64,000 nt of DNA from Megalopta genalis (GCF_051020955.1 NW_027476191.1:434001-498000); one strand, 5' to 3'. Shown: positions 25,171 through 37,006, numbered from the stretch's first letter. A program made the numbers and translations. Notes: generated from the letters alone by a model not told the origin.

Positions 25171-27059
25171 AAGGGACGGTTGGGTCCACCTGATGGCCTG
25201 CCATTGGCTAACTGAAACGAGATTCTAACGCAGTAGCTTCAGATTTTTATAAAAGCAACTTGCTTCGTCTTCTACCTCTCATTTTGATCCTGCTTGCCAC
25301 AGAAAATCTGCGTTGCGTCGACGAGTCTGAACAGCTAGTATAGCTAGAAGGAATTGCTATAGTGTCTTCGAAGTGACAGTTTCCGTGCAACTAGAAGGAA
25401 TTCTTACAGTGATTTTTACGATGATTCGCTCTATTACCGATCTTGCCAAGGATTGCGCTCCTTCGAATGAGGTAATTAATTTTTGACCTTTTAATTTCGC
25501 AAGTTCGCCGTAGTTTCAGGATCATACAATTATGTTGTCCAAATTTGTATATTGTAACTGGTTTATAAAATTGATTGCCATTTTTTATAGAATCTTAAAT
25601 GACTAACGTCAGAGAATGCATTAGGATCAACAGAATTAATAAAAAATTCATGATGTCATTCAAAAAGTGATATGGTTAATAGACTCATCTAATAATTTGG
25701 AGATAAACAAAATTAAAATACAGGCTCGATAAATTATTTAACGACTAACTGAATTAATATATGCATTCTCATTAATATAATGCATTCTCTGTTACCGTAT
25801 TTAACCAATAGATGAAATAATTTTCAAATCCATTAAATTATTCTCACAAATACAATTAAGTAATTTGGCGATCAACCGAACCAATATACAAATTTACAAA
25901 ATAATATATATATGTAATAAGAACGAAATATTCGCTTTTCGTTACAGAGATCGAGAAATGGAGCGAATAACGAGGCGTCCGCTGCGATGGACGAAATACA
26001 TGAACAGCTCGCAGTACGGTTTCTTGTAAAGAGATCGAAAAGCTACACGATCGGCAAACACCCGTCGTCAAGAAGACAGAGACAATCGAGTAGGGTTGCG
26101 AGGACTGTTGCGAGGACGATTGCGAGTTCCATTCCGAGTTTGTCTGCCAGTTCGATTGCCAGATTGATTTCGAGTCCAATTGCGAATTCGATTGCGAGTT
26201 CGAGTTCGACTGTAAGTTCGACTGCGAGTCCATCTTCGAATTCGACCGCACAAGAATCTCTGCAATATTTACGCTTGGCGCCAAGAACAGGGCACAGAAC
26301 CCTAGCGGAACCGCAGTTCAAGGAACCGCTAACTTATCAATGTTATTATTGCCCGAAATACTTTCTGCACAAAATGGTCTATAGACAGCACGCAATTTGC
26401 CATATTCGGAAGCTCCACTGATATACGAAATACAAGAAGGGATACAAATCGATAATAGAAAAGAGAAGACACGAATTTTTTTCGATCGCGTCGCATAAAA
26501 CAATCGGCTCTTTTCAGGGCCATACATATTAACCCCGGAAAGTACGTCCATAAATATTATTGATAAGTGATCAGTGTTTAGTGACCATGTAGTGAAAGTA
26601 AACGTTGAAATTGCCTGCCCGGAGACATTCTTCTCTTCGTCACCGTCGGCTACAGATCAGCTGCGCAGTTCATCAAAAATTGTACGAGGTCAATGCACTA
26701 TCCTCCTGCACCCATTTCCGTGCATGAAGTGGATTTACAACTAAATGGGTGAGTTTTTTATTAATTATATTCTTCATATACAAATTACATACGCCTTTTA
26801 ACGCGAATATTTATTATTAAATTAGCTTTGCGAATCATTCGTTGAACTGTGTTCGGAAACGGTATTATTTAAATTAAAATATCATTTACGTACCTTGTTA
26901 AACTTCACTGTACACCTTGCTTAAAAATTTCGTATCTTACACACGAGGTGTCATGCACACTAGAAAATTAAAACGGCCGTCACGGTTAAATTACTTATTA
27001 TTTTGAATTCGAAAAATTAGTAAATATTCTTCAGACATTCTGAAGTAAGGATAAATAGC
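25171..27059 (+). repeat. Array unit, copy 6, truncated
   Basis: This copy follows the unit from its first base through the zinc-finger gene and the exon-like segment, then ends at about 27059, 1889 bp in, just after AAGGATAAATAGC. It therefore keeps the promoter and both coding exons but lacks the AT tract and both piggyBac remnants. This is the right edge of the array. Confidence 0.93.
25421..26421 (+). CDS. C2H2 zinc-finger protein, copy 6
   Basis: Exons 25421-25471 and 25948-26421. The gene is complete although its unit is truncated 640 bp downstream of the stop codon, so this copy has a different 3' neighbourhood from the other five. Confidence 0.7.
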
Positions 27060-28189
27060 TCTAATATTTACAATATGTAACAATCCAAGGAAATCGCGAC
27101 GTGCGAAAAGACCCTACCTACCTAGGAGACTGATTACCACTCAAAGGATTGCAGGGCAATCCTTTGGTCATTGTACTCGTCAAAATTGTCTACGTTATCT
27201 ACGTAATAAAAAAAGGAAAATTCTGAACATTAACTCACTACTTGTTGGGAGGAGAGCGCTACGTTAGAGTCCTGGAACAAAAAAAAAGCAGAGACATATT
27301 AAAATACCGTCCGTCAGCGTTCACGAAATAATTATTCAATTTTAATTGAATAATTGAAATAATTGAAAATTATGCTAACAAACCTGCCTCCTCGACGAAG
27401 CCCGACACGTTGCCTCTCGATCTCAGCAGTTATTTGCAGTAGCAATTTGCAGCAGTCATTTGCAGCAGCCATCTTCTTCAGATCTGCAACAGCAATACAA
27501 AATTCGGTTAAATTCGATCGCAATGCGAAAACCGATTAAAATGAATAAGCAAAGAGCTGCGACGTACCACGTAGCAGTCTTTGTTGTCGCGATTGATTTT
27601 GTCGTCCTTGGATTTCGAGGAAAATGATGCAATGGTCAGCCAAAAACCCACCCGAATACGGTGTAACCGAGGCCCACGGTCGAATACATAAATAGAACGA
27701 TGAATCTGCGACGTGAAAATCGCGGCAGCGAGCGCGATCAAGCGCGATCAAGTACGATCAAGCACGATCTCAAGCACGATCTCAACGGAGAGATCAGGCG
27801 CGATCTCAAGCCGGATGATCGAACGCAATTTCAAGCGAAATTAAGCGTGACCTCGGGCGAGATGAAGCGCGTTCAAGCGCCGATTATCCCGGCGAGCCGA
27901 TGTGCCAATTAAATATTTCAGCGGATGATATTCCAAAATAATATATAATAAATATCACGAAATAACCGGAGAATAGAATTTAGCGAACGCCGAGAATGCC
28001 GGAGGATAAGGTGACCGAGAATATCGCGGACCAACTCCTTTCGATTCGAAATCGCCGAGCAAATGATTCGAGGAATGGCGGAGCACGCGATCGCGGTCCG
28101 CGGACCCACCCTTCGCGAACCGAGGCTGCTGAGCAAATGACTTCGCGAATGTCGGACTAGCGGTCGCGTCGCCCCACCCGTTCGACAGT
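27060..28189. other. Non-array flank without a recognisable gene
   Basis: Immediately right of the array. A perfect 11-bp stem with a 3-base loop sits at 27142-27166 (CAAAGGATTGC, loop AGG). At 27410-27480 there are short TTTGCAGCAG-type repeats, and at 27720-27860 degenerate CGATCAAG/CGATCTCAAG repeats. Short open frames here show no family features. Confidence 0.6.
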
Positions 28190-28796
28190 ATTTACAGCCG
28201 CGCCCCGATTTATTAGGGTATACAGGCGACCGCGAGTCGGCACAAAAAATACAACTGTTACTATTCTCCCTTGAAGCAGGTCGAAACCAGAAACACTGCG
28301 CAATTTGCTTGCGTACCCGTCGAATGAGAAAACAGACCCCGTTGTATCCTCACTACCCTGTTGCTGCGTCGTTCCACGCGAAGTCGAACATTGCGTTGTG
28401 CAATCATTTTTCAAGTAATATGTCAACCGGTTTCATATCGGAAGACATTTTAACTGTGAATATAATATAGAATGAATGTTTCAATAATTTCTCCGATTTG
28501 TAGGATTTTCATTTTGTATAATTTAAGTGCGGTTTATAGATGCGTAATTAACTTAGAGTTTGACGTATTGTTTTCGACATCCTCGTGACGTATTACAGCA
28601 GCGCCCCGATTTATTAGAGTATACAGACGACCGCGAGTCGGCACAAAAAATACAACTGTTACTATTCTCCTTTGAAACAAGTCGAAACCGAAACGCCGCG
28701 CAATTCGCGCAATAAAAAACTAACCCCCGTTACGTCACTCTGTTGTTGTGTCGTTCCGCGCGAAATCAAATATTTCGTTGTGCAATCATTTTTTCG
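28190..28796 (+). repeat. Diverged direct repeat pair, ~0.2 kb each
   Basis: The segment 28190-28415 recurs at about 28596-28796 with many substitutions. Both begin near CGCCCCGATTTATTAG, share CGCGAGTCGGCACAAAAAAT, and end near GTGCAATCATTTTT. The intervening ~180 bp is AT-rich. They may be two copies of an old transposon end or LTR; no coding sequence links them. Confidence 0.75.
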
Positions 28797-29121
28797 GACC
28801 ATTATTCAGATATTATTATATCATTATTGCGATTATTATAACGTTAAAATTATGTTGGAACGTATTATATTATTATATGATCATAGTATTATAATATTGT
28901 TATTATAATTACTATGATTATTATAATAACAATTAATATATTAATATAATTTTGAGTGGCAAGTCACCGGTCGAACGCGAAGGATTAAATGATTGAGAAG
29001 ATAAGAAATATAAAATTACGTACGTTCCCGTGCGACTGCGCTATATGTAAAATTACATATTTATTAACAGATATATTATTGCGTAATTGCAATTAACGGT
29101 CGCGTACACTATTTTTACACA
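28797..29121. other. AT-rich stretch, nothing recognised
   Basis: TTATTA-type simple sequence dominates 28800-28960. No gene or structured element was identified. Confidence 0.6.
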
Positions 29122-30200
29122 TAGCTCCATAGGATGCCACATCAACGCGCAAACGGATTTAAAGGACGAATACGTACAGGTTGTCGATACGTAAGTAAAT
29201 TTTCTCGTCTTCCAAAGAATATATTATAATTTCACCTAATATTATTATTATTAAAACTGTATATTATTTCTTAATACATTTTTCTCAACCGCTGGCGAAA
29301 AGGATTCGAACATCTTTCAAAACGCAATTAACTTCTTCGATACTGGACCGAACGCGACTTTAATGTCTCAATGTTTTCGAAGTCTTACTTATTAATTTAT
29401 TATTTTTGAATTCGGGAATTTCAATTCGGTTGCATCATCATTTGCGATTCATGCAATTTAATTGTCCAGTATTTTGCAATTGTGCTGCGATTGGAATTAC
29501 GAATTGCATTGTAATTGAATCGAATTGAATAGAGATCCGAATCACAGATTACAATGTGATCGAATGACAATGTAATTGAATTGCAATGCGATCGAATTAC
29601 AATGTAATTGAATCACGATGTGACAGAATTACAACGCGATTGAATTGCGATGTAACCTTTATTCATTAAAATTCCTCGAGCAATTCGATCGTAACTCTCC
29701 GCGAGCCTAGCCAAGGGGAAGCTAATTAAAAAACTTGAATAAAATACATTCAGTCGAAAAATATGCAAGTTACACTTCGACAGAAATATTCCGTCGTCTT
29801 CTCAGATTGGCCTCGATCTCCCAAAGAAGATTCCTAAACGTCTGGATGTCTTTCGATCCGATCTTCAAATTAACGAGATGGGGCGTCGTTCAAGGCTTCG
29901 TCGACAAAGTAAATATTCTCATTTCACCGTCTAACCCGAACGAAGTGCATAAAGGGAGAATGGCATCGAGGGCCACGTGTGTCACGTACAATGATCTTGT
30001 TCGCAGATCATTGCGTGGAGGAAGGGTTACCAAGTGCCAGACTTTGCTGGACTTGCTGTTAGATCTGTCGCAGAACGGCGACGCCCTCACCGACGAGGAC
30101 GTTCGGAACGAGGTGAACACGTTCATATTCGCCGGTCTCGATACCACGGTCACCAGGGTGTCCTGGATCCTTTATGCGTTAGGCCCCCAACGGAGTATCA
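29122..30200 (+). pseudogene. Partial CYP4-type cytochrome P450
   Basis: Two exon-like blocks. The first, about 29122-29190, lies between an acceptor (TTTTACACATAG) and a donor (GATAC|GTAAGT) and reads INAQTDLKDEYVQVVD, like the CYP4 helix region. The second, about 29781-30200, ends at CAG|GTGAGT and contains the CYP4 segment LLDLLLDLSQNGDALTDEDV and the I-helix oxygen-binding motif AGLDTT. Family knowledge: CYP4 enzymes are ER-bound monooxygenases of fatty acids, hormones or xenobiotics. The last codons before the donor appear shifted by one frame, and no N-terminal anchor or heme-binding exon (FxxGxxxCxG) is present, so this is a fragment. The open frame upstream of 29781 begins at a TTG, not an ATG. 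Confidence 0.75.
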
Positions 30201-30431
30201 GGTGAGTGTACTGGCAACGCTCGCCGCGCCAGCGAATTCAACCCTTCTGGTATCGACCATGAGAATCGTGTGCACGCGAGCGAAAAATTATCGAGCACGT
30301 TAGAGACGCAGTTAGGGCAAAGACTCGGCGAGAAAAATCGTATAAACTTTACAAACCTTTTTGTAAACGAGTGAAACAACATTCAAAGATGAACACAGAT
30401 TCGGAGATAAAACTGTTATTGGAAGTATGTA

Positions 30432-30617
30432 TTAACCCTTTGCGAGTTAACCCTCGAGGGGTGCACTCCGAGGCACCGCTAGAATTTTTGTATCATCAAA
30501 TAATTCTTATATCAAGAAAGTCTAGATTTGCACCATGTCATGTAAAATGGGAACACTGTAAGACGGAACAATTATTTTAGGTTTACAGTTGAAACGGCTT
30601 TGAGCGCAAAGGGTTAA
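30432..30617. mobile_element. piggyBac-type MITE
   Basis: A 186-bp segment bounded by TTAA with perfect 13-bp inverted ends (TTAACCCTTTGCG and CGCAAAGGGTTAA). It has no coding capacity. The 5' end resembles TTAATCCTTTGCGCTC of the piggyBac at 54532, so it may be mobilised by a related transposase. It sits just downstream of the P450 fragment. Confidence 0.85.
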
Positions 30618-30976
30618 GAAAACAACAACGTTTTCCCATCAATTTTACCGATGGAAAAGGAAGAACGTGGATGTTAAAAGAGGGAAGGCGGATGACGAAA
30701 GCGAAGCAATTTATCCGATATTTGTCCGACATCGCGTATTTAGTTTATTTGATTAGTATTTATATTGTTCTGCGAGAGGAACAGCGAGATGTTCGTCGAG
30801 TTTTTACCGAGTGCCACAAGATGCTTGTCGGTGTGGACGAATCTAAATGAAGCTCTCTTTGTTTCTCTACAGGAGCAAATTCTGGGCGAGTATTATAACG
30901 TTGCGGGAACTGCTCTGCTCTGCTCTGCTGCGCTCTGCTCCGCTGGCTGACGCAAGCCAGATTAGGGAATCAGAGT
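30618..30976. other. Spacer between MITE and BEL/Pao element
   Basis: No gene identified. A CTCTG/CTGCG simple repeat occurs at about 30912-30947, directly before the retroelement homology begins. Confidence 0.5.
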
Positions 30977-31935
30977 CCTGTAGCGCGCCCGTGGCGCAGC
31001 TACCGCAACTCCCATTGCCAAGGTTCGCCGGCTGCTACACGGAGTGGCCGAGCTTCTCGGATCAGTTTGAGTCGCTGGTCGTGAAGAACTTGACTCTTCA
31101 CGACGTCCAGCGACTACAGTACCTCACTACTCCGTGACAGCGGCGAACTTTGGCATCGCGTGGGCGGCCTTGGTCAAGAGGTATGACCGGAAGCGGCTGG
31201 TCGTCAGTGCGCTCCTGTCGAGCATCCTGGCCCTTGCGCCGCTCACCCGCGATCGCGACGGCAGCGTTCTCGCCTTGCTGCGTCGTCGCACTAAGGAGGC
31301 GTAGGCCCAGCTGCGAAATTTGAGGCGGCCGGTGGACCACTGGGACGACCTGCTGGTCCACCTAACGGTGGAAAAACTCGATCCAAAGTCGAGAGAGGAG
31401 TGGATCCACGAAACCCGCGCCGCCGTTGATCCACCCACGTACGCCAGTCTCGACGAGTTCCTGGAGCATCGGGCCGGGTCCTTCGCGGAGCTCAGGATGG
31501 CTCCGGAGCCCTCGGCTACCTCCGCGGAGCGTAGGCCGGGCCGACCTCCACCACCGGTACGCTCCAACGCGATGGCGACGACGACGGCGAGCCGTTGCCG
31601 AAAGTACGGCGACAACCACCCGCTGTTCCGGTGCCCTGCGTTCAGGGGTATGGCGCTCAACCTGCGCAGGGATTTCGTTAGGGCGCGCGGTTGCTGTTTC
31701 AACTGCCTCGGTTCGGGACACCCCGCGACATGGTGTCCCTCCGCGTCGCGCTGCTCCGATTGTAACGGCTCGCACCACACCCTGATTCAACAGAATTCCG
31801 GGGTTGTTGGCGGGCCACAGTCAACCACGGTAGAACCCAGGCGGGAGGCAGCGACGAACATCTCCGCATCGTCCGCGGTCCACAACTGCGTCGCACGCTG
31901 GAGCGGGAGCAGTGCCGTACTGCTCGCGACCGCTC
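30977..31935 (+). pseudogene. BEL/Pao gag fragment
   Basis: The block 30977-31135 reads as the BEL/Pao gag N-terminus (LPQLPLPRFAGCYTEWPSF). A deletion and frame change follow, and gag continues in another frame from about 31130 (AANFGIAWAALVKRYDRKRL) to about 31800, with an in-frame TAG at 31302-31304. Two zinc-knuckle-like cysteine clusters are visible near 31590-31790 (CRKYGDNHPLFRC and CFNCLGSGHPATWC). The product would package retroelement RNA; the lesions show it is dead. It is far more GC-rich than the flanks. Confidence 0.85.
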
Positions 31936-31939
31936 TAGT

Positions 31940-33462
31940 ATGGGTAGTGACACGCGCCGGGGTGGGGGGGTAAGGCCGGTGAGGGTCTTGTTGGACCAGG
32001 GATCGGAGGCGACCTTCGTCTCCGAATCCCTCGTCCAGGCCCTCCGCATTCCTAAACGGCCCGCGGCTATCACCGTGGCGGGTGCGGGGGACGCGCCGGT
32101 GGATCGTGTAACTTCGCGGGTCGACCTGGTCTTACGGTTGACCGGGCGCGGGAACGCTCCTGTGCCGCTTTCCGCGTTCGTCCTCCGGAGACTAACTGGG
32201 CACGCGTCCAAGACGACCGTCGATATTCGCATTTACCCGCATCTGCAGGACCTCGTTTTAGCGGACCCTGATCCGACTTTAGATCTCCCAGTAGATCTCT
32301 TAATCGGGGCCGATCGTTACGGTGATGTGATCGGTCCCGGCCTGCGCAGGGGAACGACCGGCCAGCCCATCGCGCAGGAAACGGTATTCGGTTGGGTCGT
32401 CTCGGGCGCCGCATCGACACCCGCGAACGATCCCGATCCCTCCGTGGCGTCCCTGCACTGTCGCGCGGAGGAGCAGTTGGAGCAGCAATTGCGATTGTTC
32501 TGGGAGCTCGAGGAGGCGAGTCCCAAATCTGTTCTCTCCCCTGACGAGTCGAGGTGCGAGGAACATTTCGTCAAAACAGTCTCACGGCGGGCGGACGGAC
32601 GATGCGTGGTTCGGTTACCCCTGCGTACCGAACCACCCCTCGCTCTCGGCTCGTCAAAGGGCCGTGCCCTAGTCATGCTCCGTGGAGTCGAGCGGCGACT
32701 CAGGGGCGACAGTCAGTTGGAGACCGCGTACCGGGACTTTCTGGCCGAATATGACGCCCTCGAGCATATGGAGGAGGCCCCTCAGGGACCGCAGGATGGC
32801 GCGGTGTTCCCTCTGCACCACCCAGTGGTCAAGCGGAACGTGGACGGAACACCGCGCTTCCGCGTTGTTTTCAAGGCCTCCAGCCCCACTTCAAACGGAC
32901 TGTCGCTGAACGATTACTTACTGACCGGGCCGAAGTTGCAGTGAGACATCTTCTCGGTACTGTTGCGCTGGCGAGTCCCGCGATTCGCCCTCAAGGCCGA
33001 CATCGAGAAGCCTGCCGTGACGAGCTCACACACCTCCTAGGGCGTGGGGGCTTCAAGCCAGGAAAATGGGCAGCCAACACCCTTCTGGTGTTGGCGAATA
33101 GCCAGAAGTCGGCGGCGGTGGACCTCACGGGGGCTGCTCATCAGCACCATCCCGTGTTGCGGGTGGATTGGAGTCCGGACTCCGACTCCTTCGGGTTCAC
33201 CGTCGTCCCAGACTCCGCTCCGTCGGTCACGAAGAGAGCGGTGATATCGGTGATCGCGCGCTTGTACGATCCGCTAGGCTGGTCGGCATCGGCAGTAATC
33301 AAAGTAAAAATATTGCTGCAGGAGCTATGGTTGGGGGGTGCGGATTGGGATGCTCCGCTCCCGGACGAGCTCAACCAGCCGTGGCGCGAACTCGTCGCCG
33401 AGTTACCGCTCTTAATCGCCGCGCGTGTGCCACGCTGGTTTGGCTCCTTTTTTCTCGTATAA
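31940..33462 (+). pseudogene. BEL/Pao protease and truncated reverse transcriptase
   Basis: A frameshift in the run of G at about 31962-31971 separates this from gag. The aspartic protease motif is LLDQGSEAT (Asp near codon 19). The RT N-terminus follows (FRVVFKASSPTSNGLSLND), broken by a TGA at 32942. At about 33020 the sequence jumps from ADIEK straight to RDELTHLLGRGGFKPGKWA, a deletion that removes the catalytic YxDD region and changes frame. RT connection sequence runs on to about 33460. RNase H and integrase are absent. Confidence 0.85.
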
Positions 33463-34142
33463 ACGGCGAGGCGGCGAGACAATAACACGATCAACGTGCG
33501 TTGGCCCGACCGTCAAACGCTCGCTTCGGCCGTATGTATACGCGGCGTTTTTGCCTTAGAAGGCAATGACCCGGCCATCGACACCTGACGATGCTTCCCC
33601 TTGAACATCGGCCAGGTGTCTATATATACTGCCGCACATTTCGATAAACGTTACAATTCGATACAATACAGTGCAACGCAATACAATTTGGATTGTCAAG
33701 ATTTTGGTCGTTAACGTCACGTGTTTAATTCTGCGCCCTTGCGACCATCCGAATCCCTGCTTCACTTTTCTACGGTGAACGGAACCGTGCTCCAACAATC
33801 GTAATTATTAACAATTCTTTTGCGCCGTGCGCAACACATTTTATACAAGTTTACGTGGACTGTGGAGGCCGACATACCTCAGCGAGCGACACGTCGTCGG
33901 ACTACATCATTTTGTCTCCTTACGACCTCCGGCAATTATTTTGTGCCGTACGCAACAATAATAAAATTATGATATCTATAAAAGTAAAAGGATTAGCGTT
34001 TACTTCTCGTATTTTCATCAATACTACTACTAGTATTTACATTTCGGCTCGTATTGCGACTGTCCTCGAGCATCAGTCTGGTCTGGACTGTTTAGCGCGC
34101 TTTGACGGCTACCGCTTGGGTAGTCGAGTTTCGTCGAGCTAA
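33463..34142. other. Possible BEL/Pao LTR-like tail and spacer
   Basis: About 33560-33800 contains a TATA-like TCTATATATACTG and direct repeats of ATACAATnCAnTGCAACGC type, compatible with a degraded LTR of the upstream element, but no second copy was found to prove it. The rest shows nothing recognisable. Confidence 0.3.
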
Positions 34143-34400
34143 ATGGCACGGGAAGGGGTTAGTGTTCGCATGTCCGGAAATGATTTTGCTCTTTTACTAC
34201 TTTCACGTACACGGCGGATTTCGCTGATAAAAACATCGCCGACCACGTACCGCCACGGGACTGAGCGGCCGCACGGTCAGCGTGACCTCGTAAAATCCCC
34301 AAAATTAGCATTTGAAAAATATGGTAAGACGATGACCATTTCCCCCGCCAAACAGGACAGAGGTACAAGAAAAAGTAACCACAAGGGTGTTCCTTAGTTA
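34143..34400 (+). repeat. Diverged relative of the 36.5-kb LTR
   Basis: Scattered matches in the right order to the LTR at 36494: a CCGGAAAT.. TTT..CTCTTT block, a GACCACGTACCGC..CGG.. block, and CCCCCGCCAAAC followed by a purine-rich run. This suggests an old, heavily mutated LTR of the same lineage. Alignment would be needed to be certain. Confidence 0.4.
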
Positions 34401-36488
34401 CATGTGTAAAAAATGATTTTTGAGCGTGAAGAAATAATGTGCGTAAAATTTCAAAGCGACTGGACAATGGTAACCGGTGTCGCATCGGGATCAAAGATTT
34501 GAAATTTCTATTATTTACGTTAATTTTAATATAAATGTGCTCCACTGTTTTAGAGGCAGTACTAAATATTTTTTAATGAAAATATAATCTTACGTGTATA
34601 TAATATTATCGAGACTTAATTTAAAATTATACGTTATAATAAAATTAATTGAAATATCTTATAAAATGTTACATACTGGTCAATATACGGCTTTTATTCA
34701 GATTGATTTGCTGGCATTTGGATGACGTCACCGATAATCTTCCAATACTTGTAAAATGAATTGTTTATTATATTTGTTTTTCTTTAATAAGTTAGTACAT
34801 ACGGTGATAAAGTTCAAGCCTCGTTCTACATGTCACACAATTTTTATTAGGCTCTCAGGAGGAAGAAAGAAGAAACGTAAATGAAGAAACGAAAGAACTT
34901 CAAGAAGATCCGTATGAAATGATTTTTCACAGTAAGGAAATTGTGAACAGAAATTACGTATTCTAATCGAGAGACTAACATTTGAAATAGCAGCTACACC
35001 ATCTTACATAAAATATCTCGTGCAGGCATTAAAATCATATCTCTTCGGCAAGAGAGCATCAGATAAGTAAGTACATACGTAATCATACAATGGTAAAAAT
35101 TCGCAGCCTATTTGAATATGAATTATTTACAAATTAATTTTCTGTTACATTATGTGTTATTAAAGAATGGAGGAAAATCATCACCTTTCGCCACGACACT
35201 TCACAATTCCAAGGACGATATGCAACAAAACAATTTAACGTAGAATACAATTTTGTACTCTTCTAATTATGCATGATATCAATGCAGCTTTTCAAGTAGA
35301 GTTTTTAAAAATAACAATGTATTTTACTTAGATAACTACAACGATAATAAAATAAAATGAATTACACATTAAGTATTTGATAAATAAATGTAATCGAAAT
35401 TATGTCGTCTTTGATTTTATTGTAAACAGAAATATTTGTCCAAACTATATCATGTTTGGTGTCATTTTAATCATATAAGTATCAGGAATATATTTAAAAA
35501 ATAAGTATTAAAATGTTGAAATTAAAAAAAAGTTATGTCATTGTATTATGAATTGCCTTTCGGGAATTCGAGTCAAAGGAGGAGCGGCGCGTGCCGCAAC
35601 ACACGTATTCGCAGACTCCGTCGAACCTTAGTATTCGCGTAGCGAGAAAATTGATAAAATACAAGGCCATTGCAATATCACGGCGTCAGTGATGACAGAC
35701 TAAAATTATGCGAGGATGAGAGAAACTACTACAACTTCTTTGAAACTGGATCAAATGATTTGAATTTTTTCTAGATGATAGAAAGACTAATATACTAGAC
35801 AATAACTAAATTACTTTGATACAATTTTGCTATTACAGTAGACCTCCGTTTATTTGGACTCTGTTTATCTGACATAGTAACATGTTTACCGACAAGTAGA
35901 TGTCAGGAACGATGCCCCTCTTACCCGACTCTAGTCTACGCGACTGTTTTTGCTTCTTACTTAAAGAGTCTAGCATAATCTTCCTGCGAAGAATGTGAGA
36001 TAAGTAACGATTTAATTAAGTTACTCGTATCTGTTTGATTCATCCAGAAACTATATTTTCAGTATGACTTCTCATAAATGAAACGAAAAAGTAAAAGTAA
36101 GTGCTTTGTATTGATGAAAAATTTGTAATTAATAGACGCTTGAGAAAAAATTAATTAAACAATTAATCCCCCTTGTCTCGTAAATATGATATTGGTATAT
36201 ATATATATATATGTATGTATATGTATGTATATGTATATATGTATACAGTAGATGTACGAATACCAACTATACATACACATAAGCGTGCAAGTATGAAAGA
36301 TCTAATAAAAGCATGAATGTGGTAAAATAGAAAATAAAATAAAAAACATCAAAATATATAAGGAATACATATCAAATACTATTGAGAATTAAATATACAG
36401 AAATTAAAGTTTATACAAAACACATATTAAAAATATTATAAAGATTATTTTGATGTTCAATATTTTAGTGTATACAGAAATTTAGATA
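34401..36488. other. AT-rich intergenic region
   Basis: No coding sequence found. At about 35838-35880 the sequence TACAGTAGACCTCCGTTTAT resembles the terminal repeat of pogo/Tigger-type elements, without a matching second end. A TATG/TATA simple repeat occupies about 36197-36247. Confidence 0.5.
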
Positions 36489-36493
36489 CAGAT

Positions 36494-37004
36494 TGTAGCG
36501 GCACACGGTCGGCGACCGTAATAACCATAAAACTGTCTGCTTGCAGATGTCAAGGGTTCGACGGAGAGAAAATTTCCTTGACGTTTGCCAGACCCGGAAA
36601 TTTCTTTGTCTCTTTGTTTTTTATCACTGCCACATGCACTGTAGGCCTAGTCGCGGAGAAAGTCGCCGGCCGCGTACCGCTACCCGGCCGAACGGCCAGC
36701 GCGCCCCTACAGCGAGGGTTCGACGATGGCTGCCTCCCCCGCCAAACTAAGCGGGGGAAAAGAAGACAGCGAGTCTCCCAAAAAGGCGTGGCCTTTTTGG
36801 GGGACATAATATAAATAACAGCGGCAAGAAACTGAAATTCTTCTCGTCTAAGCATTACGCCGAGCCTCTACACGTTTAACTATTCCAACGCGCCCCATCT
36901 AGTATCCATCAGCACCGCGCGTCATTTTATATACATCTCCGAATAAAATCTAGTGCAATTTCACTCTGTGTCCTTCCGTTGTACCCCGAACACATTGCGT
37001 TACA
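36494..37004 (+). repeat. 5' LTR
   Basis: Begins TGTAGCGG and ends GCGTTACA. It contains a TATA-like TATAAATA near 36810 and polyadenylation-type AATAAA near 36943. Short open frames inside it are not genes. Confidence 0.95.
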
Positions 37005-37006
37005 AT

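Larger units (their letters stand above)
1..27059 (+). repeat. Tandem array of ~5-kb gene-bearing units
   Basis: The same ~5.02-kb sequence repeats head to tail with starts at 1, 5011, 10067, 15087, 20155 and 25171 (spacings 5010, 5056, 5020, 5068, 5016). Five units are complete; the sixth stops at about 27059, where the sequence switches from the unit to unrelated DNA. Apart from scattered single-base changes, the only length differences lie in one AT dinucleotide tract (11, 57, 21, 69 and 17 bp), which accounts for every spacing difference exactly. The phase of the first unit is arbitrary, so the array may continue to the left of the window. Confidence 0.97.

Noticed and set aside
31127..31790. 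Long minus-strand open frames opposite BEL/Pao gag
   Set aside because: High GC content makes long antisense frames likely; the plus strand carries the recognisable gag zinc knuckles.
36541..36855. Open frames on both strands inside the LTRs
   Set aside because: They recur in both LTRs and cross regulatory sequence; no LTR-encoded protein is expected.
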